Assembly (NCBI GenBank): GCA_003574785.1
Contig: QORU01000009.1
Span: 1 to 64,000, forward strand
From: Taklimakanibacter deserti
Lineage (GTDB): Bacteria > Pseudomonadota > Alphaproteobacteria > Rhizobiales > Aestuariivirgaceae
DNA: 64,000 nt
Direction of reading: 5' to 3'
The notes below the pieces were generated by a model. The model did not search any database. It was given only the letters and a program-made list of their open reading frames with translations, and was not told the DNA's origin. Positions 1 to 8,112 of the stretch are shown here, one piece after another. The position numbers were made by a program, and so were the translations under genes. Position 1 is the first letter of the stretch; each line of letters opens with the position of its first letter.

Positions 1-87
1 TTTGCTCATATCACTTTGCATGGGGGTCACGCTCCATCAGATGTGTGGACAACGATGGGCATCTTACCCTCGTCGTCCGCCCCATTG

Positions 88-152
88 AATCTTCTCCCAC
101 GCGTGCCGCGCGGGAGAAGGGGGAAGATGGAGAGAGCCGGGCGAGGGTATCA
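88..152. repeat. REP-like palindromic repeat, copy 1
   Basis: Positions 91-119 form a hairpin with 13-base arms (one mismatch), followed by a purine-rich tail ending in GAGGGTAT. The same unit lies in inverted orientation at 4697-4755, where the 29-base hairpin differs by one base. It sits just upstream of rhaD. Bases 1-87 hold no gene I can recognise. Confidence 0.75.
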
Positions 153-173
153 ATGATGAAAGGTCAGTGATCC

Positions 174-2261
174 ATGACGACTACCGCCATTCCCGATCTG
201 TGGGACGACAAGGTTGCAGCCTCGCTCAGCGAGCCGGGACTGCTGCTCTATCGCTCGAACCTGCTCGGCAGTGATCTGCGCATCACCAATTTCGGCGGCG
301 GCAATACCTCGGCCAAGGTGAAGATGACCGATCCCTTGACCCGCAAGGAAGAGACGGTGCTGTGGGTGAAAGGATCGGGCGGCGACCTCGGCTCGATGAA
401 GCTCGACGGCTTCTCGACCCTTTATCTCGACAAGCTCGAGGCGCTGAAGGGCCTCTATCGCGGCATCGCCCATGAGGACGAGATGGTCGACTACCTGCCG
501 CATTGCACCTTCAATCTCAACCCGCGCGCGGCTTCGATCGACACGCCCTTGCACGGCTTCGTGCCCGCGATCCATGTCGATCACATGCATGCCGATGCGG
601 TGATCGCCATCGCCGCGGCAAAGGATTCGGAAAGGCTCACACAGGAAATCTTCGGCAACGAGATGGGCTATCTGCCCTGGCAGCGGCCGGGCTTCGATCT
701 CGGCCTCAAGCTCGGCGAGATGGCCGAGACGAACCCGCATTTCGTCGGCGTCGTGCTCGGCGCCCATGGCCTCTTCACCTGGGGCAAGACGGCCAAGGAG
801 TCCTACCAGACGACCTTGCGCATCATCAACAAGGCGGCGCTTTGGCTGGAGGAGCACCGCCGGAAGCCCGCCTTCCAGGGCGCCCGGTTCGAAAGCCTCG
901 ATGCGCCGGCGCGTGCCGAGGCGGCGAAACGCCTGATGCCGGAAATCCGCGGCCGCATCTCGAGCGACGAGCGCAAGATCGGCCATTTCACCGATGCGCC
1001 GGAAGTGCTCGACTTCGTCAACAGCGTGGCACTCGACGCATTGGCGCCGCTCGGCACGTCTTGCCCCGATCATTTCCTGCGCACCAAGATCAGGCCTTTG
1101 GTGCTGCCCTTCGACCCCAAGACGGACAATCTCGATGAGGTCATCGCCGGGCTCGACGGCACGCTCGCGGCCTATCGTCAGGATTACGCCGCCTATTACG
1201 AGCGCTCGAAGCATCCCAACTCGCCCAAGATGCGCGATGCCAATGCGGTCATCTATCTGGTACCGGGCGTCGGCATGCTGTCCTTCGCCAAGGACAAGGC
1301 GACGGCGCGCATCGCATCGGAATTCTACGTCAATGCCATCAATGTCATGCGGGGCGCCTCCGGCGTGTCGCAGTATGTCGGCCTGCCGGAGCAGGAGGCC
1401 TTCAACATCGAATACTGGCTGCTCGAAGAGGCGAAATTGCAGCGCATGCCGAAGCCGAAAAGCCTCGCCGGCCGCATCGCCTTCGTGACCGGCGGCGCCG
1501 GCGGCATCGGCCAGGCGATCGCGCACCGGCTCGCCGCCGACGGCGCCTGCGTCGTCCTCGCCGATATCGACAAATCGGCGCTCAAGGCGACGGTAGATGC
1601 CTTCGCCGCGCGCTTCGGCAAGGACCAGGTGCATGGTGCTACGCTCGACGTCACGCAGGAAGAGGCGGTGATCGCCGCGATGGGCGAGGCGGTCTTGCGC
1701 TTCGGCGGCGTCGATATCGTCGTCAACAATGCCGGCATCTCCTCGGCGGCACCCGTCGAGGACACGACGCTCGATCTGTGGAACAAGAACATGGCGATCC
1801 TCGGCACCGGTTACTTCCTGGTGGCGCGCGAGGGCTATCGCCTCATGAAGAAGCAGGGTCTTGGCGGGTCGATGGTGTTCATCGGCTCGAAGAACGCCAT
1901 TGCCGCCTCGGCGGGCGCCTCGGCCTATTGCACCGCCAAGGCCGCGGAAGTGCATCTGGCGCGCTGCATGGCGCTCGAAGGCGCGCCGCTCGGCATCAGG
2001 GTCAATGTCGTCAATCCCGACGCGGTGCTGCGCGGCTCCAAGATCTGGCAGGGCGAATGGCGCCAGCAGCGGGCCCAGTCCAACAAGATCAAGGAAGAGG
2101 AGCTCGAGGAATTCTACCGCAAGCGCTCTTTGCTGCAGCGCTCGGTCTATCCTGAGGATATCGCCGAAGCCGCCTTCTTCTTCGCCTCCGACCTTTCGGC
2201 CAAGTCGACCGGCAATTTCCTCAATGTCGATGCCGGCAATGCGACGAGTTTTACGAGATAG
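174..2261 (+). CDS. rhaD: Bifunctional rhamnulose-1-phosphate aldolase / lactaldehyde dehydrogenase (RhaD, rhizobial type)
   Basis: A 695-residue two-domain cytoplasmic enzyme. Residues 1 to about 425 are a class II aldolase domain, with GGGNTSAK near residue 41 and histidine-rich metal-site segments. From about residue 431 there is a short-chain dehydrogenase domain, with a TGGAGGIG nucleotide loop, an NNAG motif and a YCTAK catalytic Tyr/Lys near residue 585. In this family the aldolase splits L-rhamnulose-1-phosphate into DHAP and L-lactaldehyde, and the dehydrogenase domain handles lactaldehyde. The length is normal for the fused form. It lies 2 bases upstream of rhaI and is co-transcribed. 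No rhamnose kinase, transporter or regulator is visible; these probably lie to the left of the window. Confidence 0.93.
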   Translation: MTTTAIPDLWDDKVAASLSEPGLLLYRSNLLGSDLRITNFGGGNTSAKVKMTDPLTRKEETVLWVKGSGGDLGSMKLDGFSTLYLDKLEALKGLYRGIAHEDEMVDYLPHCTFNLNPRAASIDTPLHGFVPAIHVDHMHADAVIAIAAAKDSERLTQEIFGNEMGYLPWQRPGFDLGLKLGEMAETNPHFVGVVLGAHGLFTWGKTAKESYQTTLRIINKAALWLEEHRRKPAFQGARFESLDAPARAEAAKRLMPEIRGRISSDERKIGHFTDAPEVLDFVNSVALDALAPLGTSCPDHFLRTKIRPLVLPFDPKTDNLDEVIAGLDGTLAAYRQDYAAYYERSKHPNSPKMRDANAVIYLVPGVGMLSFAKDKATARIASEFYVNAINVMRGASGVSQYVGLPEQEAFNIEYWLLEEAKLQRMPKPKSLAGRIAFVTGGAGGIGQAIAHRLAADGACVVLADIDKSALKATVDAFAARFGKDQVHGATLDVTQEEAVIAAMGEAVLRFGGVDIVVNNAGISSAAPVEDTTLDLWNKNMAILGTGYFLVAREGYRLMKKQGLGGSMVFIGSKNAIAASAGASAYCTAKAAEVHLARCMALEGAPLGIRVNVVNPDAVLRGSKIWQGEWRQQRAQSNKIKEEELEEFYRKRSLLQRSVYPEDIAEAAFFFASDLSAKSTGNFLNVDAGNATSFTR

Positions 2262-2263
2262 CC

Positions 2264-3556
2264 ATGACCTTTGCCATTTCCCGGGATTTCATCGCCGACG
2301 CGAACCGCAAGGACGAGAAGGCGCTGGCCGAGGACTATGCGGCGCTCGGCCGCCAGCTCGAGCGGCGCCAAATCGACATCGAGAAGATGACGCGGCGCGC
2401 GATGGATTATGCGGTCGCGGTGCCGACCTGGGGTGTGGGCACCGGCGGCACGCGTTTCGCGCGTTTTCCAGGGCCGGGGGAGCCCCGCAACATCTTCGAC
2501 AAGATCGATGATTGCGGCGTCATCCACGGGCTCACCCGAACGACGCCCACGGTCTCGCCGCATATCCCCTGGGACAGGGTCTCGGACTATAGCGCGCTTC
2601 GCCAGCAGGCGGCCTCGCATGAGCTCTCCTTCGATGCGGTGAACTCCAACACCTTCCAGGACGCCAGGGGCCAGACGCTCTCCTATAAATTCGGCTCGCT
2701 GACCCATGCCGACCGGGCGACGCGCGAGCAGGCGGTCGAGCACAATCTCGAATGCATCGAGATCGGCCGCAAGCTCGGCTCGACCGCGCTCACGGTGTGG
2801 ATCGCCGACGGGTCCAATTTCCCCGGCCAGTCGAACCTCGATGCCGCCTTCGACCGTTATATGGCCTCGCTCAAGACGATCTATGACGCTTTGCCCAAGG
2901 ACTGGTCGGTCTTCCTCGAGCACAAGCTCTATGAGCCCGCCTTCTATGCGACCGTGATCTCCGACTGGGGCTCGAGCTTCATGGCGGCGAGCGAGCTCGG
3001 TCCGAAAGCGAAATGCCTGGTCGATCTCGGTCATCACGCGCCCAACACCAATATCGAGCAGATCGTCGCCCGTCTCATCCGGGCGCAGAAGCTCGCCGGC
3101 TTCCATTTCAACGACTCGAAATATGGCGATGACGATCTCGATTCGGGCTCGGTCGATCCCTTCCGCCTGTTCCTGGTGTTCAATGAGCTGGTCGACGCCG
3201 AGTTGCGCCAGGCGCCCGGCTTCAACCCGGCCTATATGATCGACCAGTCGCACAATGTCACCGATCCGATCGAAAGCCTGATGCAGTCGGCGACCGAAAT
3301 CCTGAGAGCCTATGTCCAGGCCTCGCTCATCGACCGGGCGGCACTGACCGCTGCGCAAGAGGAAAGCGACGTGCTTCTCGGCCATCTCCTCGTCAAGCAG
3401 GCTTTCACCACCGACGTCTCGCCGATCCTCGCCGAGGCCCGGCGGCGCAAGGGCGGTGCGACAAGCCCTATCCGGACCTACCGCGCGTCAGGCTATCGCG
3501 CGCATAAGGCTGAGGAGCGCCCGGCCGCGGGAATAGCTCAGGCCGGTATCGTGTGA
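2264..3556 (+). CDS. rhaI: L-rhamnose isomerase, rhizobial RhaI type
   Basis: A 430-residue TIM-barrel sugar isomerase that converts L-rhamnose to L-rhamnulose, the first step of the pathway completed by the upstream RhaD. The N-terminal segment around PTWGVGTGGTRFARFPGPGE and the downstream metal-site segments (LEHKLYEP, DLGHHAPNTNIEQ, FHFNDSKYGDDDLD) match the RhaI family used by Rhizobium rather than enterobacterial RhaA. The ATG lies 2 bases after the rhaD stop, so the two are translationally close and form one operon. The C-terminal tail is Arg/Ala-rich and probably disordered. No RhaU mutarotase follows, unlike many rhizobial rha loci. Confidence 0.92.
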   Translation: MTFAISRDFIADANRKDEKALAEDYAALGRQLERRQIDIEKMTRRAMDYAVAVPTWGVGTGGTRFARFPGPGEPRNIFDKIDDCGVIHGLTRTTPTVSPHIPWDRVSDYSALRQQAASHELSFDAVNSNTFQDARGQTLSYKFGSLTHADRATREQAVEHNLECIEIGRKLGSTALTVWIADGSNFPGQSNLDAAFDRYMASLKTIYDALPKDWSVFLEHKLYEPAFYATVISDWGSSFMAASELGPKAKCLVDLGHHAPNTNIEQIVARLIRAQKLAGFHFNDSKYGDDDLDSGSVDPFRLFLVFNELVDAELRQAPGFNPAYMIDQSHNVTDPIESLMQSATEILRAYVQASLIDRAALTAAQEESDVLLGHLLVKQAFTTDVSPILAEARRRKGGATSPIRTYRASGYRAHKAEERPAAGIAQAGIV

Positions 3557-3590
3557 TAAAAGCCCGGGCAATTCGGTTGAGGGCACATTA

Positions 3591-4697
3591 ATGAGCAGCA
3601 GAGACATCACCAGCTATTTCCGCTTCGAGCCGGCGCCCAAACGGATCGAGGATCTGGAAACGCCGGTTCCCGTCATCGACATCGATGTGGCGGAGCGCAA
3701 TCTCAAGCGCTGGCAGGAGCACTGCGACAAGATCGGCATCGCCAATCGGCCGCATATCAAGACCCACAAGCTGGTGGCGCTCGCCAAATACCAGCTGGCG
3801 CTCGGCGCCAAAGGCATCACCGTGCAAAAGCTCGGCGAGGCCGAAGTCATGGCCGATGCCGGCATCCGCGATCTGCTGCTCACCTTCAATGTCGTCGGCG
3901 CGTCCAAGTTGAAGCGCCTCGCCGATCTCGCCAGGCGCACGGATATCTCCGTCGTCGCCGACAACGAAGCGGTGGTGAAGGGTCTCGGATCCGCCGGTGT
4001 GGCGGCCTCGCGCGATATCGCCGTGCTGGTCGAATGCGATACCGGGAGCCAGCGCAATGGCGTGCAGACACCTGAGGAGGCCGCCCGCCTCGCCAGCGTG
4101 ATCGACCGGACCCCGGGCGTCGTCTATGGCGGGCTCATGACCTATCCGGCAGCGGGCACGCGCCAGGCGACGGAGGCTTTCTTGAGCGAAGCGCGCGATC
4201 TCGCGAAGAAAGCCGGCCTCGAGACCAAGGTCGTCTCGACCGGCGGCACGCCCGATATGTGGAGCGACGACGGGCTTGGCGTCGCCACCGAATATCGCGC
4301 CGGCACTTACATCTATTTCGACCGCTCGCACGCCGAGCGCGGCACCTGCGCCTATGAGGATTGCGCGCTCAAGGTGCTGGCGACCGTGGTGAGCCGGCCG
4401 ACCGACGAGCGCGCCCTCATCGATGCCGGCAGCAAGGCGCTCACCAGCGATCTCCTCGGCCTCCAGGGCTATGGCGTGGTCACCGCGCTCGCCAAGGCGC
4501 CGATCTACAATATGAGCGAGGAGCACGGCTTTCTCGATATTTCCGGCCTCGCCCGGAAGCCCGAAGTGGGCGAGCTGGTGCGGATCACGCCCAACCATGT
4601 CTGCCCCGTCACTAACCTCTACGATCGTGTCATCTTCGTCAGAGGCAATGACGTGCTGGGCGCGGTCAAGGTCGACGCCCGCGGGTTGGTTCAGTAG
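3591..4697 (+). CDS. DSD1-family PLP enzyme (D-threonine aldolase / D-serine dehydratase-like)
   Basis: A 368-residue fold-type III PLP enzyme. The N-terminal alanine-racemase-like barrel carries the PLP-lysine motif RPHIKTHK near residue 54, and STGGTPDMW is a phosphate-binding segment. The C-terminal domain ends with NHVCPVTNLYD, the His/Cys metal site of D-threonine aldolase and D-serine dehydratase relatives. The family cleaves or deaminates D-3-hydroxy amino acids, but the substrate here cannot be told. It follows rhaI by 34 bases on the same strand and could be read through from the rha operon, although no biochemical link to rhamnose is evident. Confidence 0.85.
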   Translation: MSSRDITSYFRFEPAPKRIEDLETPVPVIDIDVAERNLKRWQEHCDKIGIANRPHIKTHKLVALAKYQLALGAKGITVQKLGEAEVMADAGIRDLLLTFNVVGASKLKRLADLARRTDISVVADNEAVVKGLGSAGVAASRDIAVLVECDTGSQRNGVQTPEEAARLASVIDRTPGVVYGGLMTYPAAGTRQATEAFLSEARDLAKKAGLETKVVSTGGTPDMWSDDGLGVATEYRAGTYIYFDRSHAERGTCAYEDCALKVLATVVSRPTDERALIDAGSKALTSDLLGLQGYGVVTALAKAPIYNMSEEHGFLDISGLARKPEVGELVRITPNHVCPVTNLYDRVIFVRGNDVLGAVKVDARGLVQ

Positions 4698-4782
4698 AAT
4701 ACCCTCGCTTCCTCTCCATCATTTCCCTTCTCCCGCGCGGTACGCGTGGGAGAAGGTGGCCGAAGGCCGGATGAGGGCTCTT
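4697..4782. repeat. REP-like palindromic repeat, copy 2 (inverted relative to copy 1)
   Basis: The hairpin at 4727-4755 has 13-base arms and a 3-base loop, and is the reverse complement of the unit at 91-119 apart from one base. Homology extends into the GAGGGTAT tail on one side. On the other side, GGCCGAAGGCC and ATGAGGGCTC are shared with copy 3. It lies directly after the DSD1-family gene. Confidence 0.78.
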
Positions 4783-4828
4783 TCGCGAAATGCAGTCTGA
4801 TCTCGACGATTATTCCTCGCTGAAACAA

Positions 4829-4890
4829 AGAGCCCTCACCCGCCCTTCGGGCACCCTCTCCCATTGCTTCGCAACGGGCGAGGGGGAAAA
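4829..4890. repeat. REP-like palindromic repeat, copy 3
   Basis: This begins with GAGCCCTCA, contains the small hairpin GCCCTTCGGGC and continues to a second stem around 4860-4884. It is a diverged copy of the element at 4697-4782 in the opposite orientation, so copies 2 and 3 form a convergent pair. They lie between the convergent genes ending at 4697 and 4911 and may act as a bidirectional terminator or mRNA stabiliser. Confidence 0.65.
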
Positions 4891-4910
4891 TTGCGGACGG
4901 CTCGCTCGCC

Positions 4911-5678
4911 TCACGACACACCCTTCAGCACTGTGTCGATGAAAGGGATGAAGCCCGCGGTGGCGCCGGCATCGACGGGCAAGGTCGCGCCGGTTATGCC
5001 GCTCGACAGAGGCGAGGCGAGGAAGACGACGGCATTCGCCACTTCTTCGGGCGTCACCATCCGCTTCAGCGCATAGAGCCTGGTGACGCGCGGCAAGAGA
5101 TGCGGCTCGGCCTCGAGGCGATGATCCCAGGCATGGGTGCGGGTCGAGCCCGGCGAGACGACATTCGACCTTATGCCGTGCTCGCCACATTCGACGGCGA
5201 TGGCGCGCGAATAGGCCTCGATGCCGGCCTTGGCCGCGGCATAGACCGGATTGCCGAAATGCAGCACGGCATTAACCGAGCTCACGAAGACGATGCTGCC
5301 GCGCTTGCGCTCGACCATCGCCGGCAGAAGCGCCTGGGTGAACTGCATGACGCCTGAAAGATTCAGCTGCAATTCACGCTCGATCACCTCCGGCGTCACA
5401 TCCTGCATGAGCTCGGCGCGGGTCCAGCCGGCATTGTTGATGAGGCAGTCGGGCGCGCCGAATTGCCCCAAGATGTTTTCCGCCGCCTTTCCGATCGAAC
5501 GGGGCGCCAGGAGGTCAAAAACCTCCAGATGATCGGGGGCGATCGGCTCATCCGTATTGGCCGCCTTGTCGCAGCCGATGACGACGGCGCCTTGATCGGC
5601 AAAGGCCTTCACCAGGGAGGCCCCTATGCCGCCGCCGGCCCCGGTGATGACAACCCGCTTGCCCTTCAATCCCGTCAT
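4911..5678 (-). CDS. SDR-family oxidoreductase
   Basis: A 255-residue classical short-chain dehydrogenase. It has a Rossmann loop GAGGGIG near residue 13, an NNAG motif, a VSS catalytic serine region, a YAAAK Tyr/Lys pair and a VSPG motif. The C-terminus (ITGATLPVDAGA) is typical of sugar or polyol dehydrogenases of this group. It is divergent from the sugar-binding protein gene at 5828, with 149 bases of shared control region containing an inverted repeat. Being next to the rha genes and a sugar-binding protein, it may act in sugar oxidation (for example a rhamnose/fucose dehydrogenase-type role). That is inference only. Confidence 0.85.
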   Translation of the reverse strand: MTGLKGKRVVITGAGGGIGASLVKAFADQGAVVIGCDKAANTDEPIAPDHLEVFDLLAPRSIGKAAENILGQFGAPDCLINNAGWTRAELMQDVTPEVIERELQLNLSGVMQFTQALLPAMVERKRGSIVFVSSVNAVLHFGNPVYAAAKAGIEAYSRAIAVECGEHGIRSNVVSPGSTRTHAWDHRLEAEPHLLPRVTRLYALKRMVTPEEVANAVVFLASPLSSGITGATLPVDAGATAGFIPFIDTVLKGVS

Positions 5679-5729
5679 GACGCCTCGTCCGTGTTGCGTT
5701 ACCCGATACAGCCAGTTCTGCTTGTTTTC

Positions 5730-5756
5730 TCTCGTTATTACCAGTATTTAACGAGA
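5730..5756. promoter_or_regulatory. Inverted repeat, candidate operator between divergent genes
   Basis: TCTCGTTA and TAACGAGA form perfect 8-base arms separated by 11 bases, between the SDR (minus) and the sugar-binding protein (plus). A weak promoter-like pair, TTGTTT at 5723 and TATTTA at 5745 with 16 bases between, overlaps it. The symmetry and position suggest a regulator site controlling one or both genes. Confidence 0.45.
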
Positions 5757-5827
5757 CCGGATCGGGAGAAAGTTCCTTCCGCCCGACATGGGCATCTAGC
5801 AAAGCAATATTCTGACCGGGAGGAAAT

Positions 5828-7060
5828 ATGAAATGCCGGTTCTGGCGAACCGCCTGTGCGGCCGGGCTCTGCCTCGTCGTCCTCACCGGTGCCGCTTTGG
5901 CCGGCAGCGTCAGGATCATCGTCCCGCAATATAGCGCCAGGACGGGTCCCTTCTTCGCCGAGGTGGAACGCGATTTCGAGGCCGCCAATCCCGATACCGA
6001 CATCCAGATCGAGATGGTGCCGCGGGAAGATTTGCGGCGCAGGCTCACCACGGGCCTCGGCGAGGGGACCAACCCCGATCTCGCGATCATCGGCCAGCGC
6101 TGGCTCGTCGATTTCGTGAAGCTGCAGGCGATCGAACCGCTCGACGGCTTCATCGGCGACGAGCTCAAGGGCCGCTTCATCGACAGCTTCATCCAGGCCG
6201 GGATGATGGACGGCAAGATCCAGGGCCTGCCCTTCACCGCGTCGGTGAGCGCGCTCTATTACAACAAGGACCTGTTCGGGAAGGCCGGCATCGCCGAACC
6301 GCCCAAGACATGGGACGAGCTCAAAGCCGCGGCGGAGAAGGTTTCGGCCCTGGGGGGCGGGATCTATGGCTACGGCCTGCCCGGCAAGGGTGTCGAGGCG
6401 GACATCTCCTATTATTATGTGATGTGGGGACAAGGGGTGGAGGTCATCGACGAGAATGGTCGGTCGGGCCTCGCCAGCGACGGGGCCATCGCGGCGGCGA
6501 AATTCTATAAGGAGCTGATCGACAAGGGCGCCACTCAGCCCGCCGTCACCGCTTTCCCGCGCGAGGGTGTCGAGAACCTGTTCAAGGAAGGCAAGCTCGG
6601 CATGGTGATCGCCGCCCCGCTCCTGGCGAAAGAGATCAAGGAAGCCGGGCGCGGCTTCAATTACGGCGTCGCCACCATACCGGCCGGACCCACGGGCGCG
6701 CGCGGCACCTATGGCGAGACCGACCTCGCCGTCATGTTCAAGAATTCCAAGAGCAAGGAAGAGGCCTGGAAATTCCTCGATTATCTCTTCACCGCGCCCT
6801 TGCGCGCCCGCTTCACGCAAGATGAAGGCTTCCTGCCGGTCACCAAGGAAGAGACCGGGCTCGAGCATTATGCGAACGACGCCGAGCTCAAGATCTTCGT
6901 CGAGCTCCTGCCTCTGGCGCGCTTCACGCCGCTGATTGCCGGCTGGGAGATCGTGGCGCAGCGGACCATCGAAGCGCTGCAGAAGGTCTATCTCGGCGGC
7001 GATGCCGATCAGATCCTGAAGGCGGTCGCCGAAGAGATCAACCGCATCCTGCTCAAATAG
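5828..7060 (+). CDS. Extracellular sugar-type ABC solute-binding protein
   Basis: A 410-residue periplasmic binding protein of the family 1 (maltose-binding-like) type. It has a Sec signal peptide with a hydrophobic core up to an ALAGS cleavage region near residue 25. The mature part contains LPFTASVSALYYNKDLFGKAGI and TWDELKAAAEK, which are hallmark segments of this fold. No permease or ATPase gene is adjacent, so it is an orphan binding protein that must share a transporter encoded elsewhere or feed a sensor. It is followed after 20 bases by a RidA gene with a good AACGGAGAAAGG ribosome site. Confidence 0.88.
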   Translation: MKCRFWRTACAAGLCLVVLTGAALAGSVRIIVPQYSARTGPFFAEVERDFEAANPDTDIQIEMVPREDLRRRLTTGLGEGTNPDLAIIGQRWLVDFVKLQAIEPLDGFIGDELKGRFIDSFIQAGMMDGKIQGLPFTASVSALYYNKDLFGKAGIAEPPKTWDELKAAAEKVSALGGGIYGYGLPGKGVEADISYYYVMWGQGVEVIDENGRSGLASDGAIAAAKFYKELIDKGATQPAVTAFPREGVENLFKEGKLGMVIAAPLLAKEIKEAGRGFNYGVATIPAGPTGARGTYGETDLAVMFKNSKSKEEAWKFLDYLFTAPLRARFTQDEGFLPVTKEETGLEHYANDAELKIFVELLPLARFTPLIAGWEIVAQRTIEALQKVYLGGDADQILKAVAEEINRILLK

Positions 7061-7080
7061 CGCAACGGAGAAAGGCAACC

Positions 7081-7449
7081 ATGAAGAAACAGGTTTTCGG
7101 CGCATCGCATGTGCCACTGTCGCCCGCGGTCAGGGCCGGCGATCTGGTCTATGTCTCGGGCCAGGTCCCGGTCGATGCGCAAGGCAATATCGTTCAGGGC
7201 GGCGTCAAGGAGCAGACCCGCCAGGTGCTCGACAATGTCAAAGCGGCGCTGGCGCTGGCCGGCGCCACGATGGAGGAGGTCGTCAAAACCACGGTCTGGC
7301 TCGAGGATGCGCGCGATTTCGGCGCCTTCAACCAGGTCTATGCGTCCTATTTTCCCAAGGAGCCGCCGGCACGCTCGACCGCCGAAAGCCGTCTCATGAT
7401 CCCCATCAAGGTCGAGATCGAGGCGATCGCCTATTCGCCCAAGAAATAA
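7081..7449 (+). CDS. RidA-family (YjgF/YER057c/UK114) protein
   Basis: A 122-residue protein with the full RidA fold signature. It has AGDLVYVSGQVPVDAQG near residue 20, a central trimer-interface helix and PARSTAES near residue 97, whose arginine is the substrate-carboxylate ligand in active imine deaminases. These proteins hydrolyse reactive enamine/imine intermediates released by PLP enzymes. The DSD1-family PLP enzyme at 3591 is a plausible source of such intermediates, but that link is inferred. It forms a short operon with the upstream solute-binding protein. Confidence 0.9.
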   Translation: MKKQVFGASHVPLSPAVRAGDLVYVSGQVPVDAQGNIVQGGVKEQTRQVLDNVKAALALAGATMEEVVKTTVWLEDARDFGAFNQVYASYFPKEPPARSTAESRLMIPIKVEIEAIAYSPKK

Positions 7450-7542
7450 ATGGATGGCCGGGGCAGAGCCCGGCCATGTAGTTTTCCGAGGGATGCGCTA
7501 ACGTCGTCTCCGTTGAACAGGAGCATGGAGGTCCGATCAGCC

Positions 7543-8112
7543 ATGGCGCCGCCCCGCCTTCACCTCGTTGTGCCGGAGACGACGGCTGAGCATGCGGTCC
7601 GCTGCTTCACCGCGATCTGTGCGGCGGGCGATGTCGCGAGCGCGCTGGCGCCGGGCGACCTCGTGCCAGCGCTGCTGCCCTCCGCCGCCAAGCACAGTGT
7701 GGCGCTGCTCAGCGCCGATGAGAAACATGCGCGCGCCTGCGACGGCATCGAGGTCGGCACGCGCGCCGATTACGATCATGCCCGCAAGCTGCTCGGCGCC
7801 GACAAGATCATCGGCGCGCTCGTCGGCATCTCGCGCCATGTGGCCATGGACCTCGCCGAGGCCGGCGCCGACTATGTCGCTTTCCACCAGGCCCGGATGA
7901 AGCCGCATGAGGAGCCGATCATCCAATGGTGGACGAGCCTGTTCGAGGTGCCGTGCATCGCCGCCGATCCGGTGGGGCCTGACGGCATCGCCCAATTATT
8001 GACGCAACAGCCGGATTTCATCCGCCCGCCGGATTCGATCTGGACATCGCCCGAGGAAGCCCGGCGGATCGTCACCGAGCTGATGCGGGCGATTTCGGGA
8101 CAAGCCCCATGA
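7543..8112 (+). CDS. ThiE-like (thiamine phosphate synthase superfamily) protein, probably not a canonical ThiE
   Basis: A 189-residue TIM-barrel protein. I chose the ATG at 7543 because GGAGG lies 10 bases upstream, whereas the in-frame ATG at 7525 has a ribosome site only one base away. The ThiE-type segment normally reading DGVHLGQxD is here DGIEVGTRAD, so the conserved His/Leu/Gln of the pyrophosphate site are missing. GADYVAF is retained. It is therefore likely a divergent paralogue rather than the housekeeping enzyme. The stop overlaps the ATG of the Sel1 gene by 4 bases, so the two are translationally coupled. Confidence 0.72.
   Translation: MAPPRLHLVVPETTAEHAVRCFTAICAAGDVASALAPGDLVPALLPSAAKHSVALLSADEKHARACDGIEVGTRADYDHARKLLGADKIIGALVGISRHVAMDLAEAGADYVAFHQARMKPHEEPIIQWWTSLFEVPCIAADPVGPDGIAQLLTQQPDFIRPPDSIWTSPEEARRIVTELMRAISGQAP

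Noticed and set aside
1..87. Possible 3' end of a gene at the left edge
   Set aside because: One plus frame is open but runs into the palindromic repeat and has no recognisable residues.
150..1955. Open frame of 601 codons on the minus strand opposite rhaD
   Set aside because: It is antisense to a clear two-domain enzyme, Arg/His/Asp-rich and without motifs. Long antisense frames are expected at this GC content.
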